From: Novosphingobium rosa NBRC 15208
Lineage (GTDB): Bacteria; Pseudomonadota; Alphaproteobacteria; Sphingomonadales; Sphingomonadaceae
Direction: 5' to 3'
NCBI RefSeq assembly: GCF_001598555.1
Contig: NZ_BCZE01000071.1
Span: forward strand, 1 to 37,562
DNA: 37,562 nt
The translations under genes and the position numbers were made by a program. Of the stretch, positions 16,266-23,695 are shown piece after piece. The notes below the pieces were generated by a model that saw only the letters and a list, made by a program, of their open reading frames with translations, did not search any database and was not told where the DNA came from. Position 1 is the first letter of the stretch. The number at the start of each line of letters is the position of its first letter.

Positions 16266-17033
16266 ATGATCGATCTGTTCGACATCAAGGGCCACGCCAT
16301 CCTCGTTACCGGGGGCGCGGCGGGCATCGGCAAGGGCGTGGTGATGGGGCTGGCCGAAGCGGGCGCCCATGTCATCGCCTGGGACGTGGCGCAGGCCGCG
16401 CTGGATGAAACGGCGGCCGAGGCCGAGGCACGGGGCCTGCCGGTCAGTGTTGCGCGGGTCGATGTGACCGACGAGCAGGCCGTGCGCGCAGGCATCGCGG
16501 CGATCATGGCCGATCATGGCCGTCTCGACGCGGCGTTCATCAATGCGGGGATCGCCGGCAAGGCCGGCCCCGCCGCCGACATGACGCTGGCCAACTGGCG
16601 CAACGTCCATGCCGTGAACCTCGACGGGGCCTTCATCACCGCTCAGGCAGCGATCGAGGCGATGAAACCGGCGAAGCGCGGCAAGATCGTCTTCACTGCC
16701 TCGGTCTGGGGCATTCGCGGCGCCCGGCCCGCCCAGGTCGCGGCCTACATGTCCTCCAAGGGCGCGATCGTCAGCCTGACCCGCCAGCTGGCGCTGGAAC
16801 TGGCGCCCCATGGCATCAACGTCAACGGCATCGCTCCGGCGGGGTTCCTCACCGCGCTGGGCGCGGGCGAACTGGACCCGTCCTTTGGCGACTGGCTGGT
16901 GGGCAAGATGGCGATGGGGCGGATGGTCGGCCCTGAAGAGATGGTCGGCCCGGCGCGCTTCCTGGCCTCGCGCGCTTCTGACTGGGTCACGGGGCACACG
17001 CTGCCGGTCGATGGAGGCTACCTTGCCGAATAA
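16266..17033 (+). CDS. Short-chain dehydrogenase/reductase 1
   Basis: Classical SDR of 255 residues. The cofactor motif TGGAAGIGKG is at 15-24, and an acidic residue after strand 2 (D40 in AWDV) favours NAD+. The NAG motif is at 93-95 and the catalytic set is S146, Y161 and K165 (YMSSK). The C-terminus DWVTGHTLPVDGGYLAE is standard. ATG 16266 is used, not the in-frame start at 16194 that lies inside the hydrolase gene. In this operon it is a candidate dihydrodiol or alcohol dehydrogenase. Its 3' end overlaps the start of the second SDR. Confidence 0.92.
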   Translation: MIDLFDIKGHAILVTGGAAGIGKGVVMGLAEAGAHVIAWDVAQAALDETAAEAEARGLPVSVARVDVTDEQAVRAGIAAIMADHGRLDAAFINAGIAGKAGPAADMTLANWRNVHAVNLDGAFITAQAAIEAMKPAKRGKIVFTASVWGIRGARPAQVAAYMSSKGAIVSLTRQLALELAPHGINVNGIAPAGFLTALGAGELDPSFGDWLVGKMAMGRMVGPEEMVGPARFLASRASDWVTGHTLPVDGGYLAE

Positions 17034-17952
17034 GCCGATCCGCTTCGATGGTCAGGTCGTGCTGGTGACCGGCGCCGGGCGCGGCCTTGGACGCGCCTAT
17101 GCGCTGGATTTCGCCCGGCGCGGGGCGAAGGTCATCGTCAATGACGCCCATCACGGGCTCGACGGCCATGCCGAAAGCGGCGACCTGCCTGCCGACGGGG
17201 TGGTCGCCGCGATCCGCGATGCGGGAGGGGAGGCCATCGCCCATGGCGGCAATGTCGCCGATCCGCAGGATGCGCAGGCCATGGTGGCATCCGCCATCGA
17301 GCGCTGGGGGCGCATCGATGTCGTGGTCAACAATGCCGGCCAGATGCTCAAGCAGGTCTTTTCGCAGACGCCTGCCGATGAGATGATGGCGCATTTTTCG
17401 GTCCATGTGCTGGGCAGCTACCTCGTTTCGCGCGCGGCCTGGCCGCATATGGTGGCGCAGGGCGGGGGCCGCATCGTGATGACCACCAGCCAGGTCGGGA
17501 TGTATGGGCAGCTCGATGCGGCGGCCTATGGCGCGGCCAAGATGGGTGTGCTGGGGCTGATGCATGCGATGAAGCTGGAGGCCGCTGAGCATGGCATCCA
17601 TGTCAACGCCGTCGCGCCTTTCGCCCTCACGCGCATGGGCGAGGGCACATTCCCCGAAGCCATGCGGCCTTTCATCGATCCCGCGCTGGTCGCGCCGGGC
17701 GTCGTCTGGCTGGCCAGCGGGGACTGCCCTTGGCATGGCGAGGTGCTGATCGCTGGCGGCGGCCATTTCGCCCGCGCGTGCAGCGTCGAGAGCCGGGGCG
17801 TGGATTTCGACGATCCGGCAACGCTGGATGCCGAGGCCGTCGAGCTGGCGATCCACCGTATCTCCGACATGAAGGATGCCTTGATGCCCGGCGATGCGTT
17901 GGGCGCGGTGGGCGCCACGTTCGAACGATTGGCCCGGCTCGCCGCCGGCTGA
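17023..17952 (+). CDS. Short-chain dehydrogenase/reductase 2, MFE-2-like
   Basis: SDR of 309 residues. It has VTGAGRGLGRAYALDFARRGAKVIVND (about 15-41), a form typical of the (3R)-hydroxyacyl-CoA dehydrogenase domain of multifunctional enzyme 2. NNAG is at 103-106, and S156, Y169 and K173 (YGAAK) are catalytic. A C-terminal extension of about 60 residues after GGGHFAR also fits that subgroup. The start is TTG 17023, with GGAGG at 17013-17017 ideally placed, or ATG 17011, which has no ribosome site; both lie inside the end of SDR 1. The resemblance suggests a hydroxyacyl-CoA-like substrate, but no CoA ligase is in the operon, so this is open. Confidence 0.88.
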   Translation: MPNKPIRFDGQVVLVTGAGRGLGRAYALDFARRGAKVIVNDAHHGLDGHAESGDLPADGVVAAIRDAGGEAIAHGGNVADPQDAQAMVASAIERWGRIDVVVNNAGQMLKQVFSQTPADEMMAHFSVHVLGSYLVSRAAWPHMVAQGGGRIVMTTSQVGMYGQLDAAAYGAAKMGVLGLMHAMKLEAAEHGIHVNAVAPFALTRMGEGTFPEAMRPFIDPALVAPGVVWLASGDCPWHGEVLIAGGGHFARACSVESRGVDFDDPATLDAEAVELAIHRISDMKDALMPGDALGAVGATFERLARLAAG

Positions 17953-17981
17953 CGCGACACGATAAACCTGCATCACCGCCA

Positions 17982-18003
17982 GCACCCCGGCACGGCTGGG
18001 GTG
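17982..18003 (+). other. Small hairpin between SDR 2 and the CocE-type gene
   Basis: CACCCC and GGGGTG arms form a short stem around a GC-rich loop in the 84-bp gap. It could weakly attenuate transcription; too small to claim a terminator. Confidence 0.3.
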
Positions 18004-18036
18004 TGAGGTTGCGTGCAATCAACAAGGATGAGAGCG

Positions 18037-19722
18037 ATGCGTGAAGGAGCGGACAGTCCGCATTACAGCAGGGAGCGCGATTTCGCGGTCGCCCTGGCTC
18101 CGGCGCAACCCGGCTTGCGGCGGATGATCGACCATGGCGTGCCGCTGGCCGACGGGACGCTGCTGTCGGCCAACATCTATCTGCCTGCCGATGATGGCGC
18201 GGTGCCGATGATCTGCGCGATGACGATCTATCGCAAGGAGGAGCATCAGAAGCACTACGCGGTCTTCGATCCCATCGCCAACACCCATCTGGGCGTGATG
18301 CGCTTCAGCCAGGAGGCCACCTTCGAGGGGCCCGACCCGGCTTATTGGTGCGCGCATGGCTATGGCGTCATTCATGTCGACGCACGCGGCTTCGGCAAGT
18401 CTCCGGGCATTGCCAAGCCTTTCTCGCTGGCCGCTTTCGAGGATTATCGCGACATTGTCGAATGGGTGGCCGACCAGCCGTGGTGCAATGGCAAGGTGGC
18501 GACCTCGGGCGTGTCCTATCTGGGCACCAGCCAGTATTTTCTGGCGGCGCTGCGCCCGCGCGGCCTGTGTGCGATCAATCCCTGGGATGCGCGAACCGAC
18601 CGTTTTCGCTCAGACTATCTGGGCGGCATTCCCAACACCTATATGTCGCGCTGGATCTTCGAGAATTTCACGATTCCCTCGCTCAACGACCCGGCCCATG
18701 CCGAGGGCATGCGCGCCTTCACCGATATCGCGGGGGCGCCCCGCTTGATAGACGCCCCCTATCATGCCGAAAAGCTGGCGCTGCTGGCTATGCTGCCCGA
18801 TGTAAGCGTGCCCACGCTGATCGGCGGCTCGATCTCGGATCAGGCCAAGCATACGCGCGATGCCTTCGAGAATTTCATGGCCATCGGCGCTGCGGACAAA
18901 TGGCTGTACATCCATCGCGATCCCGAATGGGCGGCCTATTACGACGATGCCGGGCTGGCGTTGCAGCGCCGGTTCTTCGACCATGTCGTCAAGGGCATCG
19001 ATAATGGCTGGGATGAGACGCCGCGCGTGTTCGGCAAGGTCTTTGCCAGCCTGCGCCACTGGGTACCGGTGGCCGGGCCATCCTGGCCGTTGCCGCAGGC
19101 GGGGCAGCAGCACTTTCACCTTGGCGCAGATCGTGCGCTGGTCGGAGCGCCGATCTCCGAATCGGCCAGCCAGAGCTACGACAGCACCGGCTCAGGCGAA
19201 GGCCCCCAGCGTGCCGAATTTGCGCTGCGTTTCGAGGAGGACGTCGATCTGGTCGGCCATTGCTCGCTGCGCCTGTGGGTGTCCGTTGACGAAGGGGATG
19301 ACGCGGACCTGTTCGTCGGCCTCAAGAAGCTGGATGCGCAGGGCGATGAGGTGTTCTTCCTGGGGGAGAGCGGCAACAACCCCAATGACATCGTCAGCCG
19401 GGGCTGGCTGCGGGCCTCGCATCGCGAACTCTCGCCCGCCAGCACGCCCTTCCGCCCCGTGCTGGCCCATAAGCGCCAGCTTCCCCTCGAACCCGGCGTG
19501 CCCGTTGAGGTGACGGTCGAGATTCACCCCACCTCCACCCGTTTCCTGGCGGGGGAAACCTTGCTGCTGGTGATCCAGGGCAGCTCGATCCCGCCTTCGG
19601 ATGTAGCCATCGGCTTCGGCGAGAAAATCAACCGGGGCAAGCACACCATCCATGTCGGCGGCGAGTGCCCCGGCTGGCTGAGCCTGCCATTCATCACAAG
19701 GAAGACCGCCCATGCCGCATGA
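18037..19722 (+). CDS. CocE/NonD-family alpha/beta hydrolase (X-Pro peptidase-like)
   Basis: Large hydrolase of 561 residues without signal peptide. The N-terminal half is an alpha/beta hydrolase with DARGFGKSPG (115-124) and the nucleophile S160 in GVSYLGTS, the hallmark GxSYxG of CocE/NonD esterases and X-Pro dipeptidyl peptidases. The C-terminal part (about 360-555) is the jelly-roll domain of this family, with EDVDLVGHCSLRLWV and VEIHPTSTRFLAGETLLLVIQGS. Members hydrolyse esters or amides such as cocaine or acylated antibiotics. Several starts are possible (GTG 18013, ATG 18028, ATG 18037); the last has AAGGA well spaced. It probably releases an acyl group from the substrate taken up by the receptor (inference). 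Confidence 0.9.
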   Translation: MREGADSPHYSRERDFAVALAPAQPGLRRMIDHGVPLADGTLLSANIYLPADDGAVPMICAMTIYRKEEHQKHYAVFDPIANTHLGVMRFSQEATFEGPDPAYWCAHGYGVIHVDARGFGKSPGIAKPFSLAAFEDYRDIVEWVADQPWCNGKVATSGVSYLGTSQYFLAALRPRGLCAINPWDARTDRFRSDYLGGIPNTYMSRWIFENFTIPSLNDPAHAEGMRAFTDIAGAPRLIDAPYHAEKLALLAMLPDVSVPTLIGGSISDQAKHTRDAFENFMAIGAADKWLYIHRDPEWAAYYDDAGLALQRRFFDHVVKGIDNGWDETPRVFGKVFASLRHWVPVAGPSWPLPQAGQQHFHLGADRALVGAPISESASQSYDSTGSGEGPQRAEFALRFEEDVDLVGHCSLRLWVSVDEGDDADLFVGLKKLDAQGDEVFFLGESGNNPNDIVSRGWLRASHRELSPASTPFRPVLAHKRQLPLEPGVPVEVTVEIHPTSTRFLAGETLLLVIQGSSIPPSDVAIGFGEKINRGKHTIHVGGECPGWLSLPFITRKTAHAA

Positions 19723-20827
19723 CATCCTGCTGTTGCCCGGTGACGGCATCGGCCATGAGGTGATGCTCGAGGCCGAGGCGATCATTGCCTTTTTGAACGA
19801 GACCGGCCTTGCCGATGTGCGCACCGAGCGCGATCTGGCCGGCGGCACCGCCTATGACGCCATCGGCGCGCCGATGAGCGATGCGACCATGGCCAAGGCG
19901 CTGCGCTGCGGTACCGTGCTGTTCGGTGCGGTGGGGGGCGACCAGTGGGATCACGTTCCTTATGCGCTGCGCCCCGAAGTGGCCTTCATGCGGCTGCGCA
20001 AGGAGATGGATCTCTTCGCCAATCTGCGTCCGGCGATCTGCCCCCCGGCGCTGGCTGGTGCCTCAAGCCTCAAGGCCGAGCTGGTCGAGGGGCTTGATGT
20101 CATGATCGTGCGTGAACTGACCGGCGGCGTCTATTTCGGCGAACCGAAGGAGATCGTCACGCTGGAGAACGGCCGGCGGCGCGCGGTCGACACGCAATGC
20201 TATGACGAGGACGAGATCGAGCGCATTGCCCGCGTCGCGTTCGATCTGGCTGGCAAAAGGCAGGGCCGGCTGGCCTCGGTCGAGAAAAGCAATGTGATGA
20301 AGAGCGGGCTGCTGTGGCGCCAGACCGTCACGCGCATGGGCCGCGAGGATTATGCCGGTGTCGATCTGCGCCACCTGCTGGCCGACAATTGCGCGATGCA
20401 GCTTGTGCGGATGCCCAAACAGTTCGACGTCATCCTCGCGGACAATCTGTTCGGCGATATGCTGTCGGATGTCGCGGCGATGGCGGCAGGCTCGCTGGGG
20501 ATGCTGCCCTCCGCCTCGCTGGGTGTGCGGGATGCGGCGGGCAGGCTGCCCGCGCTGTATGAGCCGGTGCATGGTTCGGCGCCCGACATTGCGGGAAAAG
20601 GCATCGCCAACCCCATCGCGATGATCGGCAGCCTTGCGATGCTGCTGCGCCATTCGCTGGAGCGCGAGGATCTGGCCGCCGCGCTGGAACGCGCCGTGTC
20701 GCAGGTGCTCGATCAGGGGCTGCGGACCGGGGACATTGCGCCTCAAGGTCATGTCGGTGTTGTTGGCACGCGGGTGATGGGGAGTGCCATCCTCGATGCT
20801 TTCCGCGGTGCATGCGAGCGGTTGTAA
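19712..20827 (+). CDS. 3-isopropylmalate-dehydrogenase-like beta-decarboxylating dehydrogenase
   Basis: NAD-dependent enzyme of 371 residues in the isocitrate/isopropylmalate dehydrogenase family, which oxidises a 2-hydroxy acid and removes the beta-carboxylate. Conserved catalytic residues are present: Y141 in ELTGGVYFGEP, K192 in EKSNVM, and metal ligands D225, D249 and D253 (GDMLSD). R96 and R106 of the substrate-binding RK...NLRP segment are also kept. The loop that in LeuB recognises the isopropyl group (normally E-x-G-L-L) reads E-V-A-F-M-R at 89-94. The gene overlaps the CocE-type gene by 11 bases and lies in a catabolic operon without leuA, leuC or leuD. It is probably a paralogue with a different 2-hydroxy-3-carboxy acid substrate. 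Confidence 0.88.
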   Translation: MPHDILLLPGDGIGHEVMLEAEAIIAFLNETGLADVRTERDLAGGTAYDAIGAPMSDATMAKALRCGTVLFGAVGGDQWDHVPYALRPEVAFMRLRKEMDLFANLRPAICPPALAGASSLKAELVEGLDVMIVRELTGGVYFGEPKEIVTLENGRRRAVDTQCYDEDEIERIARVAFDLAGKRQGRLASVEKSNVMKSGLLWRQTVTRMGREDYAGVDLRHLLADNCAMQLVRMPKQFDVILADNLFGDMLSDVAAMAAGSLGMLPSASLGVRDAAGRLPALYEPVHGSAPDIAGKGIANPIAMIGSLAMLLRHSLEREDLAAALERAVSQVLDQGLRTGDIAPQGHVGVVGTRVMGSAILDAFRGACERL

Positions 20828-20920
20828 CGCCTGACATCCCGGCCGGAGCGCAAGGGCTTTGCCAGGCCGGGGCCGGATGCTGCCGCCATCTGCGATCGCG
20901 GCGAGAACTATGAGGAATGT

Positions 20921-21229
20921 ATGATCAGTTTCACGATTGTCGACCGCGCGGGGCAGGACATGCCGGTGCAGGCTCCGCCCGGCGTTTCCGTGATGGAAGC
21001 CATTCGCATGGCCGGGGTTGATGAGTTGATGGCTTTGTGCGGAGGCTGTTGTTCCTGCGCCACCTGCCATGTCTATGTTGAGGGGGCCGAGCTGGAACCC
21101 ATAACTGGGGATGAAGAGGATTTGCTCGACGGAAGCGAGTATCGCCTTCCGGGGAGTCGCCTTTCGTGCCAGATTCGCCTGAGCGAGGCCGTGGAGGGGA
21201 TGCGCATCACCATCGCCCCTGAGGGCTGA
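20921..21229 (+). CDS. [2Fe-2S] ferredoxin, adrenodoxin/putidaredoxin type
   Basis: Electron carrier of 102 residues. The cluster ligands are C40, C46, C49 and C83 in the pattern C-x5-C-x2-C...C, characteristic of the vertebrate/adrenodoxin-type group used by oxygenases. Two further cysteines (C43, C44) in CGGCCSCATCH are unusual. As the last gene of the operon it is the obvious electron donor to the Rieske dioxygenase. No ferredoxin reductase is encoded in the window, so one must come from elsewhere. The 93-bp gap before it contains GC-rich inverted sequence but no obvious promoter. Confidence 0.93.
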   Translation: MISFTIVDRAGQDMPVQAPPGVSVMEAIRMAGVDELMALCGGCCSCATCHVYVEGAELEPITGDEEDLLDGSEYRLPGSRLSCQIRLSEAVEGMRITIAPEG

Positions 21230-21425
21230 TTGGTTGCGTGAGTGAGGGACGGGGCTGGTGCGGCGACGTAAGCTATGAACAGTCAAACTACCCGCGCTGT
21301 CGGCGAAGGGAACTGGGGTGTGAAAGCGGCAAATCTCGATAGGCCTGTGATTCATCGCCTTCGAAGATAGATGTACAACAGGCAGCTTTTAACGCGCGCA
21401 ATCGGAGCCGCGAATGGCCGTTTTG
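21230..21425. other. Convergent intergenic gap
   Basis: About 196 bases between the ends of the ferredoxin and LysR genes. No strong hairpin, gene or repeat was seen, although transcription from both sides must end here. Confidence 0.4.
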
Positions 21426-22352
21426 TCAGCGGGTTCCGCTTCCCGATGCTGCCGGATCAAGCCAGCGAAAGCGCAGTGCTTCGACCAGCAGAGAGAAGGC
21501 GGGCGACGGTTGCGTCAAGGCAGGATAATAGAGGTAGAAGCCCGGGAACGGCAGGCTCCAGTCATTGAGCACGATCTCCAGCCTGCCTGCTCGTAGATGG
21601 GGTTCGGCCAGATCCTCGGGCAGGAAGGCCAGCCCCAGCCCGGCCAGAGCTGCGTTCAGGCAGGAATAGTTGTTGTTGAAGATCAGTTGCCCGCTGATCT
21701 GGACCTTGATCTCCGGCTCGCCTTGCCGTTGCAACTCCCAGGCGTAGATCCGCCCGGACGCCTGGCGCAGGCCGATGCAATTGTGCGCATGCAGATCCGC
21801 AGGGCTGTCTGGGCGGCCGCAGCGTTCCAGATAGGTCGGTGATGCCACGGCCACCATCCGCGCATCTGGCCCGATCCGCACGGCAATCATGTCCTTGGCC
21901 AGATATTCGCCATAGCGCACGCCCGCGTCATAGCGTTCGTTGATGATATCGATCAGGCCATAATCGGTGATCATCTCGATGTGAATGTCGGGATAGGCTG
22001 TCAGGAAATCCGCCAGTTTCGGCAGAAGCAACTCGTTGATGGCATGATCCGATGCGCTGATGCGGATCGTCCCCGCAGGCTTGTCACGCATGTCGTTGAC
22101 TGCAGACAGTTCCGCCTCGATCCCGTCGAGATAGGGGCTGACCTTTTGGAGCAGGCGCTCTCCAATCGCGGTGGGCGCAACGCTCCGGGTGGTGCGGACC
22201 AGCAGCTGCACGCCCAGCCTGTCTTCCAGCTTCTTGACGATCTGGCTCAGCGCGGATTGCGTCAGGCCGAGCTTGCCTGCCGCCCTGGTAAAACCACGCT
22301 CACGCGCGACATGCACGAAGGCGGTGATGTCGCTGAGCGTGTCGCGCGCCAT
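21426..22352 (-). CDS. LysR-family transcriptional regulator
   Basis: Regulator of 308 residues, the normal size. The N-terminal helix-turn-helix is typical (LSDITAFVHVARERGFTRAAGKLGLTQSALSQIVKKLEDRLGVQLL, about 5-51). It is followed by the RTTRSVAPTAIGERLL linker and a two-lobed periplasmic-binding-like effector domain. It belongs to the group that often represses or activates a divergent exporter or oxidoreductase gene. It is divergent from the MFS gene, and an inverted repeat TGATTA-N7-TAATCA abuts its start codon. It likely controls both its own expression and the MFS-hydrolase pair. The effector is unknown. Confidence 0.94.
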   Translation of the reverse strand: MARDTLSDITAFVHVARERGFTRAAGKLGLTQSALSQIVKKLEDRLGVQLLVRTTRSVAPTAIGERLLQKVSPYLDGIEAELSAVNDMRDKPAGTIRISASDHAINELLLPKLADFLTAYPDIHIEMITDYGLIDIINERYDAGVRYGEYLAKDMIAVRIGPDARMVAVASPTYLERCGRPDSPADLHAHNCIGLRQASGRIYAWELQRQGEPEIKVQISGQLIFNNNYSCLNAALAGLGLAFLPEDLAEPHLRAGRLEIVLNDWSLPFPGFYLYYPALTQPSPAFSLLVEALRFRWLDPAASGSGTR

Positions 22353-22371
22353 TGATTATGATTCCTAATCA
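22353..22371. promoter_or_regulatory. LysR-type operator, TGATTA-N7-TAATCA
   Basis: Perfect 6-bp inverted repeat with a 7-base centre, containing the T-N11-A pattern usual for LysR binding sites. It begins on the base next to the LysR start codon and overlaps that gene's ribosome site region, so binding would also limit the regulator's own synthesis. The MFS start is about 88 bp away. Confidence 0.6.
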
Positions 22372-22458
22372 GTATCAGAAAATTTAGATGTCTAATAATA
22401 GATCATGGATCGCCCTAAACAGGAAGGGAGAATTCAGCCCAGCAGAATGAGGTTCACC

Positions 22459-23658
22459 ATGCCGACATCCGGCAGCAGGATCGCGGCGCCCGCGTGGGGC
22501 GGCGTGATCGCCATGGCGCTCTGCGCGACCATTTTGATTTCATCCGAATTCCTGCCCGTCAGCCTGCTGACCCCGATCGCGCATGATCTTGCGATTTCCG
22601 AGGGGCATGCCGGGCAGTCGATTGCCATTTCCGGCTTCTTCGCGCTGGTGACCAGCCTGTTTATCTCGACCATCATCGGCGCGGTGGATCGGCGCCGGGT
22701 GGTGCTGATCTTCACCGCCCTGATGGTGGTGTCGGGTGTGATGGTGGCCTTGGCGCCCGATGCGGCGGTGTTGATGGCGGGGCGTGCCCTGCTGGGGATC
22801 GCAATCGGCGGCTTCTGGTCCATTTCTGCGGCCATCGTGATCCGTCTGGTGCCGCAAGAGGCTGTGCCCAAAGCGCTTGCCCTGCTCAATGGCGGCAATG
22901 CGGTGGCCACCACGCTGGGCGCGCCGCTCGGAAGCCTGCTGGGTGGCCTGATCGGCTGGCGCGGAGCTTTCTTTTGCGTCGTTCCACTCGCGGCACTCGC
23001 CTTTGTCTGGCAATGGCGCAGTCTTCCCGCGCTTCCCCCGGAAAAGCCGGCGATCCGGGCCCGTGAGGTCTTCGCGCTGCTGAGCCATCGCTCTTTCGCC
23101 ATCGGCATGATCGCGGTCGCGCTGTTCTTCTTCGGCCAGTTCACCCTCTTCACCTATCTGCGCCCCTTTCTGGACATCGTGACCGGAGGGCGCGCGACGC
23201 TGATCTCGGCCCTGTTGCTTGGGCTCGGGGTGGCCGGGTTCCTCGGCACGGTTCTGATCGGCATGGTGCTGTCATCACGCCTCTACAGTCTGCTGATCCT
23301 CATCCCGCTGATGATGGCGGGGATCGCGCTCGGGCTGGCCAGCATCGGGGGCACGCCTCTGAATGTTGGCCTGTTGCTGGTGCTGTGGGGATTGCTGGGC
23401 ACATCGGCGCCAGTGGCGTGGTGGACCTGGCTGAGCCAGACCATGCCGCATCAGGCCGAGGCTGGCGGCGGCCTGATGGTCGCGATCATCCAGCTTGCCA
23501 TCATGCTCGGGGCGATTGTCGGAGGGCTGCTCTTCGACGCCTGGGGCTATCGCGGAGCTTTCGGCTTTGCGGCGATGACCCTGATCGCGGCGGCGTTGAT
23601 GGCCTTCGTGACAGCCCGTGTCGCCACACCGTCCCTCTCCGTGCAGCAATCGGCCTGA
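22459..23658 (+). CDS. MFS transporter, DHA1-type drug/sugar/nucleoside efflux
   Basis: Inner-membrane proton-driven exporter of about 399 residues with 12 predicted hydrophobic segments. The first segment reads GGVIAMALCATILISSEFLPVS, followed by LLTPIAHDLAISEGHAGQSI, a pattern shared with AraJ, PbuE and NepI-like exporters. The loop-2/3 motif is present as DRRRVVLIF, and motif C-like GAPLGSLLGGLIGWRGAFF lies near residues 150-170. Three in-frame starts exist (22405, 22447, 22459); 22459 has GAGG at a good distance. It is divergent from the LysR gene and followed within 40 bp by an exported hydrolase. The exported compound is unknown. Confidence 0.9.
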   Translation: MPTSGSRIAAPAWGGVIAMALCATILISSEFLPVSLLTPIAHDLAISEGHAGQSIAISGFFALVTSLFISTIIGAVDRRRVVLIFTALMVVSGVMVALAPDAAVLMAGRALLGIAIGGFWSISAAIVIRLVPQEAVPKALALLNGGNAVATTLGAPLGSLLGGLIGWRGAFFCVVPLAALAFVWQWRSLPALPPEKPAIRAREVFALLSHRSFAIGMIAVALFFFGQFTLFTYLRPFLDIVTGGRATLISALLLGLGVAGFLGTVLIGMVLSSRLYSLLILIPLMMAGIALGLASIGGTPLNVGLLLVLWGLLGTSAPVAWWTWLSQTMPHQAEAGGGLMVAIIQLAIMLGAIVGGLLFDAWGYRGAFGFAAMTLIAAALMAFVTARVATPSLSVQQSA

Positions 23659-23695
23659 CAACCGACAGCCCAAAATCCGAACCCAGGAACCTGCC

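Noticed and set aside
19712..20827. Calling the gene leuB, the leucine-biosynthesis enzyme
   Set aside because: The catalytic core fits, but the substrate loop differs and the context is a catabolic operon without other leu genes, so only a family-level name is justified.
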